Assembly: GCA_958295765.1 (NCBI GenBank)
Contig: CATQHB010000002.1
Location: 1,562,091-1,626,090, forward strand
Direction: 5' to 3'
Source: an uncultured Dehalococcoidia bacterium
GTDB taxonomy: Bacteria > Chloroflexota > Dehalococcoidia > Lucifugimonadales > UBA3495
DNA length: 64,000 nucleotides
The position numbers and the translations under genes were made by a program. Position 1 is the first letter of the stretch. Each line of letters opens with the position of its first letter. Below the pieces are notes generated by a model. That model made no database searches and was not told the origin of the DNA. It worked only from the letters and a program-made list of their open reading frames with translations. Of the stretch, positions 44,536-52,694 are shown piece by piece.

Positions 44536-46131
44536 ATGTCATTACACGACCTTTACCTCATATCGCCCCAGTTGACTATGGCCGGGCTGGGCATCCTGGT
44601 CATCCTGCTGGATTTGGCAACCGACCGCAAGGGCTGGCTGGCCGCCGCCGCCCTGCTTGGCCTGGCCGCGCCCCTGGCCCTGACCCTGGTTCAACTGGCC
44701 CAACTTACCGGCATCTACGGCCCGGCCCTGGACAACCTGACCCCGGCCAGCAGCATCCTGGCGCCAAGCCTGTCGGTGGATCGGTTCGGGCTTTTCTTTA
44801 ATTTCCTGGTGATAACCGCCGCCGCCCTGGTCATCCTGGCCTCAGTGGATTATGTCAAGGGGCTGACCCGGCTGCAAGGGGAGTTTTACGGCCTGCTGCT
44901 GCTGTCGGCCAGCGGCATGATGCTCCTGGCCTCCGCCACCGAGTTGATAACCATTTACGTGGCCCTGGAGTTGACCACCCTGCCCCTGGTGGCGCTGGCC
45001 GCCTTTCTGATGAACGCCCGCTCCGGCGAGGCGGGGGTGAAGTTCCTGATTATCAGCGCCATCAGTTCCGCGCTGACCCTTTACGGCATGGCCCTGATTT
45101 TCGGGTTCACCGGCAGCACCAGCCTGGAAGGAATCGCCGCCGGGCTGGGGCAGGCGACGGCTCAGCCCAACCTGCCCTTCGGCAGCTACGCCCTGCTGGT
45201 GGGTGTGGCGCTGCTGACCGTCGGCATCGCTTTCAAGCTGTCCGCCGTGCCTTCCCACATGTGGGTGCCGGACGTTTACGAAGGGGCGCCCACCCCGGTA
45301 GTGGCCTTTCTTTCGGTCGCCAGCAAAGCCGTAGCCTTTGGCCTGCTGCTGCGGATAGTTTATACCGCCTTCCCGGAAATGGGGCCGGAATGGGGGATAC
45401 TGCTGGCGGCGCTGGCGGCGGTCTCTATGACCGTCGGCAACCTGGTCGCCATCACCCAGAGCAACATCCGGCGGCTTTTCGGCTACAGCACCATCGCCCA
45501 CGCCGGCTATATACTGGTGGGGGTTGCGGCAATGTCCCAGACCGGCGCCGGCGAGAATGGGGTAGCCGGCGGCGGCGGTTTTGCCACCTTCGGCCCCAGC
45601 AGCGTCCTGTTCTATCTGGCCGCCTATACCGCCGCCAACCTGACCGCCTTCTTTGCCATTATCGCCATTGGGCAGCGCATTGGCAGCGACCGGATTGACG
45701 ATTACGGCGGGATGGTGCGCCGCAGTCCCTTCCTGGCGGTGGCCCTGGCCCTGGCCCTGATTGCCCTGATTGGCGTGCCGCCCACCGGCATTTTCGTCGC
45801 CAAGATTTACATCTTTACGGCGGCGGTAAAGAGCGGGCTGGTCTGGCTGGCCGTCCTGGGCGTCATCAACAGCGTGATTTCCGCATACTACTACGTGAAA
45901 ATCATCCGGGTGATGTTCCTCCAGCCAATCCCGGAGGGTGGAGCGGAAACGGCAACCGGGGAGAGTGGCGATGAGCAGCCGGAGGCGCCGACAGACCAGC
46001 CCTCAAAGCTGACAAACCTGGCGGTGGCCCTGGCCGCCCTGGCAACCGTCCTGCTGGGCCTGGCCCCCGGCCCGCTGTTGCAGGCCGCGGAAAGCGCGGT
46101 AACGGCGTTGTCCGGGGTGGCGCTCCGCTAA
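44536..46131 (+). CDS. nuoN: NADH-quinone oxidoreductase subunit N
   Basis: 531 aa, third antiporter-like subunit, last gene of the operon. Signatures: ELITIYVALELTTLPLVALA, GIAFKLSAVPSHMWVPDVYE, GAPTPVVAFLSVASKAVAFG, RRLFGYSTIAHAGYILVGVA and LALIALIGVPPTGIFVAK. An acidic low-complexity insertion (GGAETATGESGDEQPEAPTD) precedes the last helix. A family B hairpin 7 bp after the stop may end transcription. Confidence 0.95.
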   Translation: MSLHDLYLISPQLTMAGLGILVILLDLATDRKGWLAAAALLGLAAPLALTLVQLAQLTGIYGPALDNLTPASSILAPSLSVDRFGLFFNFLVITAAALVILASVDYVKGLTRLQGEFYGLLLLSASGMMLLASATELITIYVALELTTLPLVALAAFLMNARSGEAGVKFLIISAISSALTLYGMALIFGFTGSTSLEGIAAGLGQATAQPNLPFGSYALLVGVALLTVGIAFKLSAVPSHMWVPDVYEGAPTPVVAFLSVASKAVAFGLLLRIVYTAFPEMGPEWGILLAALAAVSMTVGNLVAITQSNIRRLFGYSTIAHAGYILVGVAAMSQTGAGENGVAGGGGFATFGPSSVLFYLAAYTAANLTAFFAIIAIGQRIGSDRIDDYGGMVRRSPFLAVALALALIALIGVPPTGIFVAKIYIFTAAVKSGLVWLAVLGVINSVISAYYYVKIIRVMFLQPIPEGGAETATGESGDEQPEAPTDQPSKLTNLAVALAALATVLLGLAPGPLLQAAESAVTALSGVALR

Positions 46132-46137
46132 CATTAT

Positions 46138-46223
46138 CCGCTCATCCTGAGCTTGTCGAAGGACGGGCTGCAAGAGGAATCACCGGATACGGTAAGATGG
46201 TTCGACAGGCTCACCATGAGCGG
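46138..46223. repeat. Inverted-repeat element (family B), copy 7
   Basis: CCGCTCATCCTGAGCTTGTC and GACAGGCTCACCATGAGCGG arms, beginning 7 bp after the nuoN stop; could serve as a hairpin terminator. Confidence 0.85.
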
Positions 46224-46282
46224 ATTTCGGGCTTGGCACCAGCCCGGCCGGCCGCCGGAACCAGGGCAATCGCAGCATAAAC

Positions 46283-46380
46283 CCGTCGTTCCGGCGAAAG
46301 CCGGAATCCAGAACGCTCGGTAGCCGGCTCGCCCTTTTCCGGGAGGATTTCCTGGATTCCGGCTTTCGCCGGAACGACGG
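46283..46380. repeat. 98-bp inverted-repeat element (family A), copy 6
   Basis: Consensus arms (CCGTCGTTCCGGCGAAAGCC and inverse) with the wide left flank GGGCAATCGCAGCATAAACC. It runs directly into the tandem array at 46381. Confidence 0.9.
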
Positions 46381-46475
46381 TTGCCCGGGGGGATGACGGT
46401 TGCCCGGGGGGATGACGGTTGCCCGGGGGGATGACGGTTGCCCGGGGGGATGACGGTTGCCCGGGGGAACGACGG
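46381..46475. repeat. Tandem array, five 19-bp units
   Basis: Unit TTGCCCGGGGGGATGACGG: four identical copies (46381, 46400, 46419, 46438) and a fifth differing at three positions (46457), then decay to about 46500. No spacers, so not CRISPR. Probably expanded from the terminal GACGG of the adjoining family A element. Confidence 0.9.
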
Positions 46476-46648
46476 TTGACCGGGTTGCCCTGGAATTACG
46501 GTTACCCGACTTGCCCGGCCGTCCCTGGTTAAGGGGCCATTGCCCGGCCGGCCGCCGGGACTAATTGACACTAAATAGAGGCAATGCTAGACTGCCTTTC
46601 CCGGCCCCTATTGATTGAACGGGACTCAGGCGGTGGAGTGCGTGCAGC

Positions 46649-47509
46649 TTGGCAAGTCTGATGAATACCATTGGAATTATTTACAATGCCCGCATACCTG
46701 AGGCTCTGGATTTGAGCACCGCCATCGTGAACGAGCTTTCCCTACAGCAGAGCAGTTGGATTTCTCCGGCGGAAAACCTGGAAAACCTCCGGCCTCAAGT
46801 GAAGGATACCGACCTGGTGGTAACCGCCGGCGGGGACGGCACGATGCTGCGGGCGGTTCGGGTAACCGCCCCCTGCGCCGTTCCGATGGTAGGCGTCAAT
46901 ATGGGCCGCTTGGGGTTTATGACCGAACTGCAAGTCCACGAAGCCCTGGAAAAGCTGCCCGGCTACTATAACGGCGGCGGGCGGGTGGATGTCCACAATA
47001 TGATAACGGCGCGGGTATTCCGCGGCGCCGGGGGCGGCGAGGTGGTAGAAGGGCCGTTTCACGCCTTGAATGACGTAGTGTTGTCCCGGGGCGCCGTCTC
47101 CCGCGTAGTAACCATCCGCACCACCGTGGACGGGGCGGAAGTGGCCTCCCTGCGGGCCGACGGCATCATCCTGGCAACGGCCACCGGCAGCACCGGCTAC
47201 AGCCTGGCCGTCGGCGGCCCCATCCTGGATCCCCTGTCGGACAGCCTGGTCTTAAAGCCGGTGGCGGCCCACGTGGGCCTGTCCGCCGCCCTGGTTTTGT
47301 CCCCCAAGAACAAGGTGGGCCTGTACTTGGAAGGAGCGCAGGAGGCCGTCCTGAGCGTGGACGGCTACTTTGACCTGCCCCTGGAGCCGGGCGATTGGGT
47401 AGAGGTGGAACAAAGCCCCCTGAAAGCCAAGTTTCTGCGGGCCAACCCGCCCAATCACTTTTACGCCACCCTGACCCGGCGGCTGGGGTTCAGCATCCGG
47501 GGCCAGTAA
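46649..47509 (+). CDS. nadK: NAD kinase
   Basis: 286 aa. Phosphorylates NAD to NADP with ATP or polyphosphate. GGDGTMLRAVR at residues 61-71 holds the catalytic GGDG; NMGRLGFMTEL, HALNDVVLSRG, LRADGIILATATGSTGYSLA and GGPILDP follow in the family order. TTG at 46649 has GGAG 10 nt upstream and is preferred; ATG at 46661 is the alternative. The product NADP would feed the monomeric NADP-IDH further on. It starts a run of forward genes ending with sdhE. Confidence 0.93.
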   Translation: MASLMNTIGIIYNARIPEALDLSTAIVNELSLQQSSWISPAENLENLRPQVKDTDLVVTAGGDGTMLRAVRVTAPCAVPMVGVNMGRLGFMTELQVHEALEKLPGYYNGGGRVDVHNMITARVFRGAGGGEVVEGPFHALNDVVLSRGAVSRVVTIRTTVDGAEVASLRADGIILATATGSTGYSLAVGGPILDPLSDSLVLKPVAAHVGLSAALVLSPKNKVGLYLEGAQEAVLSVDGYFDLPLEPGDWVEVEQSPLKAKFLRANPPNHFYATLTRRLGFSIRGQ

Positions 47510-47558
47510 GCCCGGACAACCCGGTAAGGCAACCAGCAAGGAACTCAAGGAACTATTG

Positions 47559-48149
47559 ATGAGCGACAACACGCCACGACAACCGGAAGAAACGGCAGCA
47601 GACCTGGCCGAGACTACGCTGCAATCCACCTCCCTTTACCAGGGCAAGATTCTCAGCCTGCGCAAGGATGAGGTGCGGATGCCCAACGGTCGCCTGACTA
47701 CCCGGGAAATCGTGGAACATTCCGACTCGGTGTGCATGGTGCCGCTGGATGCGGCCGGCAACGTGGTGCTGGTGCGCCAGTACCGCAAGCCCACCGAATC
47801 GGCGCTGCTGGAGGCGCCGGCCGGCGGCATTGAGCCGGGCGAAGGCCCGGAAGAGGCGGCGATGCGGGAACTCCAGGAAGAAATCGGCCACCGGGCCGGC
47901 CAGTTGCGCCCCCTCGGTGGTTTCTATCTGGCGCCGGGCTGGTGCGACGAGTTTATGTACGCTTACCTGGCAACCGAACTCAGCCCGTCGCCCAAGGGTC
48001 AGGACTACGACGAGATAGTCGAGACCCGGCGGGTGCCGCTGGGCGATACCCTGGAACTCATTGCCCAGGGCGAGATTCGGGACGCCAAAAGCATCGCCGC
48101 CCTGCTGCTGGCAATGCGGGTTGTTGCCGGGGCCGGTTATGTTGGATAA
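47559..48149 (+). CDS. Nudix hydrolase, ADP-ribose pyrophosphatase type
   Basis: 196 aa. Nudix box GGIEPGEGPEEAAMRELQEE, then IGH, is complete. VLVRQYRKPTESALLEAPAG before the box and GGFYLAPGWCDEFMYAYLA after it are typical of ADP-ribose pyrophosphatases (NudF-like, with the downstream proline spaced for ADP-ribose). Hydrolyses ADP-ribose to AMP and ribose 5-phosphate. ATG 47559 follows AAGGA by 7 nt, 49 bp after nadK, suggesting a small NAD-metabolism operon. Confidence 0.9.
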   Translation: MSDNTPRQPEETAADLAETTLQSTSLYQGKILSLRKDEVRMPNGRLTTREIVEHSDSVCMVPLDAAGNVVLVRQYRKPTESALLEAPAGGIEPGEGPEEAAMRELQEEIGHRAGQLRPLGGFYLAPGWCDEFMYAYLATELSPSPKGQDYDEIVETRRVPLGDTLELIAQGEIRDAKSIAALLLAMRVVAGAGYVG

Positions 48150-48264
48150 TTGGCCGGGAGAACTCGGCGGGAACCCGGAGCGAATCAATCGAGAATCGGC
48201 GGGATACTAACCCATTCCCTGAAACCCATTAGCGGAACTGAAGGTAGGAGAAAGCGGAAAGAGT

Positions 48265-49944
48265 ATGCTGGAGCATGATGTCCTGGTAATCGGCGCCGGG
48301 TTGGCCGGAATGCGCGCGGCCATCGCCGCCCGGGCCAACGGCGCCAATACTGCCATAATCAGCAAGGTTCATCCGGTGCGCAGCCATTCCAACGCCGCCC
48401 AGGGCGGCATTAACGCCGCCCTCCTGGACCGGGGCGATGACTGGGAAGACCACGCCTACGATACCATCAAGGGCAGCGATTTCCTGGGCGACCAGGACGC
48501 CATTGAGGTTATGTGCCGCTCGGCGGGCAAAGCCCTCATTGATATGGAACACATGGGGGTTACCTTTAACCGGGACGACGAAGGCAAGCTGGGGACGCGG
48601 GCCTTTGGCGGTCAGCGCCGCGCCCGGACTTTTTTCGTCGGCGACTTTACCGGCCAGGCCCTGCTCCACGTGATGTTTGAGCAGCTAATCAAGTCCGGCG
48701 TACAAAGCTACGAGGAATGGTTCGTTACCTCCTTGATAATAGAAGATGGTCAGGTCGGCGGCGTAACCGCGCTGGAAATCCGCACCGGCCAACTCCACGC
48801 CATCCGGGCCAAGACCATCATTTTCTGCACCGGCGGCTGCGGTCGCCTCTTTGAACCCTCCACCAACGCCCTGATTGTTACCGGCGACGGTATGGCGCTG
48901 GCCTACAACGCCGGGGCCGGGCTGATGGATATGGAGATGGTGCAGTACCACCCCACCACCCTGGCCGGCAGCGGCGTGCTGCTGTCCGAGGCGGCCCGGG
49001 GCGAAGGGGCCTACCTGCGGGACAAGAACGGCAACCGCTTTATGGAAAAGTACGCCCCCAATATGATGGAACTGGCCTCCCGGGACGTGGTTTCCCGGGC
49101 CGAGCAGACGGAAATCAACGCCGGCAACGGCATCAACGGCTGCGTCTTTCTTGACTGCACCCACCTGGGCGAGGCGTTGATTACCGAGAAGTTGAGCCAG
49201 ATTCGGGAAATCGGCATTGACCTGGCCGGCGTGGATATGGTGCGGGAGCCGGTGCCGATTCGCCCGGGGATGCACTACATTATGGGCGGCATCAAGACCG
49301 ACATTGACGGCCAGACCACCCTGCCCGGCGTCTATGCCGCCGGCGAGTGCGCCAACGTCAGCGTCCACGGCGGCAACCGCCTGGGCGCCAACTCCCTGCT
49401 GGATACCATCGTATTCGGCGAGCGGTCCGGCAATCACGCCGCCGAGGCCAGCCGCAGCATACCTTTCCTGCCTTTCAACGAGCAGGAAGTGGTCAGCCGG
49501 GAGGAGCAGCGCATCCGGGAAATGCTGGAACGCCCGGACAACGGCGACCGCTGGGGCAACATCCGGCTGGGAATGGGCGAGTCCATGGTGGGCAACGTGG
49601 CGGTGTACCGGGACCATCAGAGCGTCGAGGAAGCCATCCGGGACTTGGGCCAGTTGCGGGACCGTTACGCCCAGGTGCCGGTACACAACAAGAACCGGGT
49701 GTTCAATACCGACCTGGTATTTGCCCTGGAACTGGGCTATATGCTGGACGTGGCCGACACGATCGCGGTCAGCGCGCTGGACCGCAAGGAAAGCCGGGGC
49801 GCCCAGGCCCGCACCGACTACCCCAGCCGGGACGACGAAAACTGGCTCAAGCACATCGTAGCCAAAAAAGGCGAGGTTGGCCCGGAAATCTCGTACCTGC
49901 CGGTTACTATCACCAAGTGGGAACTGGAAGAGAGGAAATACTAG
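48265..49944 (+). CDS. sdhA: Succinate dehydrogenase/fumarate reductase flavoprotein subunit
   Basis: 559 aa. Oxidises succinate to fumarate. DVLVIGAGLAGMRAAIAAR (FAD dinucleotide fold), HPVRSHSNAAQGGINAA with His41 as probable covalent FAD site, MVQYHPTTLAGSGVLLSEAA, RGEGAYLRDKNGNRFMEKYA, ASRDVVSRAEQTEI (active Arg) and HGGNRLGANSLLDTIVFGER are all present. First gene of sdhA-sdhB-sdhE. Confidence 0.95.
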   Translation: MLEHDVLVIGAGLAGMRAAIAARANGANTAIISKVHPVRSHSNAAQGGINAALLDRGDDWEDHAYDTIKGSDFLGDQDAIEVMCRSAGKALIDMEHMGVTFNRDDEGKLGTRAFGGQRRARTFFVGDFTGQALLHVMFEQLIKSGVQSYEEWFVTSLIIEDGQVGGVTALEIRTGQLHAIRAKTIIFCTGGCGRLFEPSTNALIVTGDGMALAYNAGAGLMDMEMVQYHPTTLAGSGVLLSEAARGEGAYLRDKNGNRFMEKYAPNMMELASRDVVSRAEQTEINAGNGINGCVFLDCTHLGEALITEKLSQIREIGIDLAGVDMVREPVPIRPGMHYIMGGIKTDIDGQTTLPGVYAAGECANVSVHGGNRLGANSLLDTIVFGERSGNHAAEASRSIPFLPFNEQEVVSREEQRIREMLERPDNGDRWGNIRLGMGESMVGNVAVYRDHQSVEEAIRDLGQLRDRYAQVPVHNKNRVFNTDLVFALELGYMLDVADTIAVSALDRKESRGAQARTDYPSRDDENWLKHIVAKKGEVGPEISYLPVTITKWELEERKY

Positions 49945-49947
49945 CCA

Positions 49948-50952
49948 ATGGATGTTACCGTAAAAATCAAGCGATTTGACCCGGAGGCCGACCACCCCGA
50001 ATCCTACTGGCAGGAGTACGCCGTCGCCCTGCCGGACAACGCCACCGTCCTGGACGCCCTGATTAAGATTCGGGAGGAGCAGGACGGCACCCTGACCCTG
50101 CGCTGCTCCTGCCGCAGCGCCATTTGCGGCTCCTGCGCCATGCGCATCAACGGCCACGCCGCCCTGGCCTGCAAGACCGCCCTCTCCCGCGTCCTGGACG
50201 GCGACAACGCGGTGGTAGTGGAACCGGCCGGCGTAATGCCGGTGGTGAAAGACCTGACGGTGAACTTCGATCCCTTCTGGGACAAGATTCGGGCGGTGGA
50301 GCCTTACCTGCAACCCCAGGGGGCGGAACCGGCGGGCGAATACATCGCCTCCAACGAATCCATGCTGCACCTGTCCGGCGTTACCGCCTGCATTATGTGC
50401 GGGGCCTGCGTTTCCGACTGCACCGTGCTGGAAGTGGATCCCACCTTCCTCGGCCCGGCGGCCCTGGCTAAAGCCTACCGCTTTACCGCCGACCCCCGGG
50501 ACGGAAACCGGGAAGGGGTGTCGCGGGAGCGGCTGCACCAGCTGAGCGAGCCTACCGGGATTTGGGACTGCACCCGCTGCAACGAATGTGTTGAGGCTTG
50601 TCCCAAGGGCGTGGCGCCTATGGACCGGATTATGGCCCTGCGGGAGCAGGCGGTTAATGCCGGCTTTACCCGCAATAACGGTGCCCGCCACACCAGCGCC
50701 TTTACCGAGTCGGTAGGCCACAGCGGGCGTTTGGATGAGTTGATGCTCCCCATAAAATCGGTAGGGGGCATAACCAACGTCGGCGCGATGCTCAGCTACG
50801 CCCCGGTGGGTTGGCGCGCCCTTACCCACGGCAAGATGCCGCCCCTGCGCCACAAGAACGTGGAGAATGTGGAGAACGTCCGCCGCCTGTTCCGCAAGCT
50901 GGAACCGGACCTGTACGGCCCGGAAATCGGCAAGAGTTCACCCTTCGGTTAG
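49948..50952 (+). CDS. sdhB: Succinate dehydrogenase iron-sulfur subunit with two 4-Cys clusters
   Basis: 334 aa, longer than classical SdhB (~240). N-terminal [2Fe-2S] ligands Cys55, 60, 63 and 75 (CRSAICGSC, LAC). Then Cys148/151/154/158 (CIMCGACVSDC) and Cys208/211/214/218 (CTRCNECVEACPKG). The last has a full CxxCxxCxxxCP set, so it should bind [4Fe-4S] where classical SdhB has [3Fe-4S]; this is typical of SdhE-type enzymes. About 100 extra C-terminal residues follow. ATG 49948 is 3 bp after sdhA. Confidence 0.94.
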   Translation: MDVTVKIKRFDPEADHPESYWQEYAVALPDNATVLDALIKIREEQDGTLTLRCSCRSAICGSCAMRINGHAALACKTALSRVLDGDNAVVVEPAGVMPVVKDLTVNFDPFWDKIRAVEPYLQPQGAEPAGEYIASNESMLHLSGVTACIMCGACVSDCTVLEVDPTFLGPAALAKAYRFTADPRDGNREGVSRERLHQLSEPTGIWDCTRCNECVEACPKGVAPMDRIMALREQAVNAGFTRNNGARHTSAFTESVGHSGRLDELMLPIKSVGGITNVGAMLSYAPVGWRALTHGKMPPLRHKNVENVENVRRLFRKLEPDLYGPEIGKSSPFG

Positions 50953-51026
50953 GCCGGGGCCAAGTTCACGTCTGTCGCCAATTGGCCCCGTCTTCAATGC
51001 CGCCAGAAATCAGCAAGGAGTAACCA

Positions 51027-51911
51027 GTGAAGTACGCTTTCTTTCCCGGTTGTGTATCCCAGGGAGCGGCGCCGGAATTGTACCCGGCGGCCCGCTTGAT
51101 TTGCCAAAGGCTAGGTATCGAACTGGAGGAGATTCCGGCCTGGACCTGCACCGGCGCCGGCGTTATGCAGGAGAAAAACCAGCTTTTCGGCGACACCCTC
51201 AACGCGCGCAACTTTGCCAAGGCCGAGCGCATGGGCCTGCCCATCCTGACCATTTGCAGCACTTGCCAGGGCGTGATGAGCCAGGCCAACCTGCGAATGA
51301 AACGCGACCCGGAGTACCTGGCTCAAATAAACTCCTATCTGGCCGAGGAAGGGCTGGAGTATAAAGGCACCGCCGAACCCAAGCACCTGCTGTGGATACT
51401 CATTGAGGACGTAGGGCTGGACAAGGTGCTGGAACTGGTTACCCGTCCCCTGGCCGGGATCCGGATGGCTCCCTTCTACGGCTGTTACATTGTCCGCCCC
51501 ACGGAGGCGCTGGACATTGAGGAACACCCGGAGCGGCAGACTTCGCTGGAAACGCTCATTGAAACCCTGGGGGCAACGGTGGTGGACTTCGCCGGCAAGA
51601 CCCGCTGCTGCGGCTTCCCCATCCTGACCATCAACGAAAAGAACTCCATGGCCATGGTGGGCAAGCACACCTCCGAGGCCAAAGACCTGGGCGCCGACGC
51701 GATGGTAACTCCCTGCCCCCTCTGCCACCTGAACCTGGACGGCTACCAGCCCAAGGCTTCGGCCCAACTCCGCCGGAAAGTTGACCTACCCATTCTGCAC
51801 CTGCCCCAGCTAATCGGGCTGGCTATGGGCATTTCCCCCCAGGAGCTGGGCCTGCAAAAGCACATCATGAACACCCAGCCCCTGGCGATGAAGCTGGGCG
51901 CGGCCCGCTAA
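51027..51911 (+). CDS. SdhE-type succinate dehydrogenase subunit (CCG domain, heterodisulfide-reductase-like)
   Basis: 294 aa. Replaces the usual membrane anchors SdhC/SdhD. Two cysteine-rich CCG-type domains: YAFFPGCVSQGAAPELYPAA with WTCTGAG and ICSTCQGVM, then FYGCYIVRP, KTRCCGFPI and TPCPLCHLNLD. These resemble HdrB and archaeal SdhE/TfrB C-termini, which bind an unusual iron-sulfur cluster and may contact quinone peripherally. No membrane helix is seen. GTG 51027 has AAGGAG 6 nt upstream. Closed by the terminator at 51944. Confidence 0.92.
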   Translation: MKYAFFPGCVSQGAAPELYPAARLICQRLGIELEEIPAWTCTGAGVMQEKNQLFGDTLNARNFAKAERMGLPILTICSTCQGVMSQANLRMKRDPEYLAQINSYLAEEGLEYKGTAEPKHLLWILIEDVGLDKVLELVTRPLAGIRMAPFYGCYIVRPTEALDIEEHPERQTSLETLIETLGATVVDFAGKTRCCGFPILTINEKNSMAMVGKHTSEAKDLGADAMVTPCPLCHLNLDGYQPKASAQLRRKVDLPILHLPQLIGLAMGISPQELGLQKHIMNTQPLAMKLGAAR

Positions 51912-51943
51912 CCCGGCCCGGCCAATTCTTGATGAGACCAGGT

Positions 51944-51969
51944 AAAGCCCGGCAGACCGCCGGGCTTTT
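51944..51969 (+). terminator. Rho-independent terminator of the sdh operon
   Basis: AAAGCCCGGC, loop AGACC, GCCGGGCTTT then T: perfect 10-bp stem, U-rich tail, 33 bp after the sdhE stop. Confidence 0.85.
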
Positions 51970-52013
51970 CTAATTCCGGGAGAAGAAGTCGCAAAGAAAA
52001 GAGGGAGAGAGCA

Positions 52014-52391
52014 GTGAACGAAACCCAGAAATGGCCCGTATTGCACATCCTGGTCGGTGTACCTATTGTTCTCGCCATCGCCGCCATCATTGGCGCCGCC
52101 CTTGATGGCTGGAACATGGGCAAAACCGCCCTGCTGTACGGGGCAACAATGACAACCCCGGTGGGAATGGTCTATACTTTCAGCACGTTAGTAATCGAAA
52201 GGAGCTTTCTCATGGTATTCTGGGCGCTGGAAAAAACCAGAGAACGGATGAAGCAGGCGGAAATCCGAGGGGAAGCCCAAAACCAAGCTCGCTGGCAAGC
52301 CTGGTACGAGCGGATGCAAGCAGCGCAACGCGCGGGTCAGCCTTTCAATGAGCCGCCACCGGCCCCGCCGGAAAACCAGAACGGCAGCTAG
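52014..52391 (+). CDS. Small protein, two membrane helices plus charged tail; hypothetical
   Basis: 125 aa, family unknown. GTG start behind GAGGGAGAG. Residues 8-30 (VLHILVGVPIVLAIAAIIGA) and 37-57 are hydrophobic; a charged coil follows (LEKTRERMKQAEIRGEAQNQ) and a Pro-rich tail. Its last 59 codons begin with a strong ribosome site (AAAGGAG) and ATG at 52212, exactly as in the free copy at 52444, so a separate short product from 52212 is plausible. This overlaps the duplicated stretch at 52195-52660. Confidence 0.6.
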   Translation: MNETQKWPVLHILVGVPIVLAIAAIIGAALDGWNMGKTALLYGATMTTPVGMVYTFSTLVIERSFLMVFWALEKTRERMKQAEIRGEAQNQARWQAWYERMQAAQRAGQPFNEPPPAPPENQNGS

Positions 52392-52660
52392 ACCCGCCAG
52401 GAGACAGCAAAGGCCCACTTCAGCCAGGGAAAGGAGCTTTCTCATGGTATTCTGGGCGCTGGAAAAAACCAGAGAACGGATGAAACAAGCCGAAGCCCGA
52501 GGAGAAGCCAGGGGAGAAGTCCGCGGGGAAGCCAAGGGTGAAACCCGGCGCGACCAGGAATGGCGTGCCTGGTACGAGCGGTTGCAAGCAGCGCAACGCG
52601 AGGGCCAGCCCTTCAGTGAGCCGCCACCGGCCCCGCCGGAAAACCGGAACGGCAGCTAGA
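52195..52660. repeat. Recent tandem duplication of a ~200-bp gene segment
   Basis: 52195-52391 and 52430-52659 share AAAGGAGCTTTCTCATGGTA and the next ~50 bases identically, then diverge, rejoining at the Pro-rich tail (GAGCCGCCACCGGCCCCGCC). The second copy has extra RGEA-type codons in its centre. Direct orientation, 38 bp apart. Confidence 0.85.
52444..52659 (+). CDS. Small charged coiled-coil protein, second copy of the duplicated gene
   Basis: 71 aa: MVFWALEKTRERMKQAEARG, an RGEx repeat (GEARGEVRGEAKGE), then EWRAWYERLQAAQREGQPFS and a Pro-rich end. ATG 52444 with AAAGGAG 7 nt upstream. Helical and highly charged, no membrane segment, function unknown. Paralogue of the 3' part of the preceding gene; the two together suggest a fusion of a membrane anchor to an older free form, or its opposite. 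Confidence 0.7.
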   Translation: MVFWALEKTRERMKQAEARGEARGEVRGEAKGETRRDQEWRAWYERLQAAQREGQPFSEPPPAPPENRNGS

Positions 52661-52694
52661 GCTACCGAAATCAAGCCAGGAGAATCAGAAACTA

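Noticed and set aside
46381-46475. CRISPR array
   Set aside because: Units are contiguous with no spacers, and no cas genes are present in the window.
48685-50853. Very long minus-strand ORF opposite sdhA/sdhB
   Set aside because: It is the antisense shadow of GC-rich genes with strong signatures on the plus strand; composition is Gly/Val/His-rich as in other shadows.
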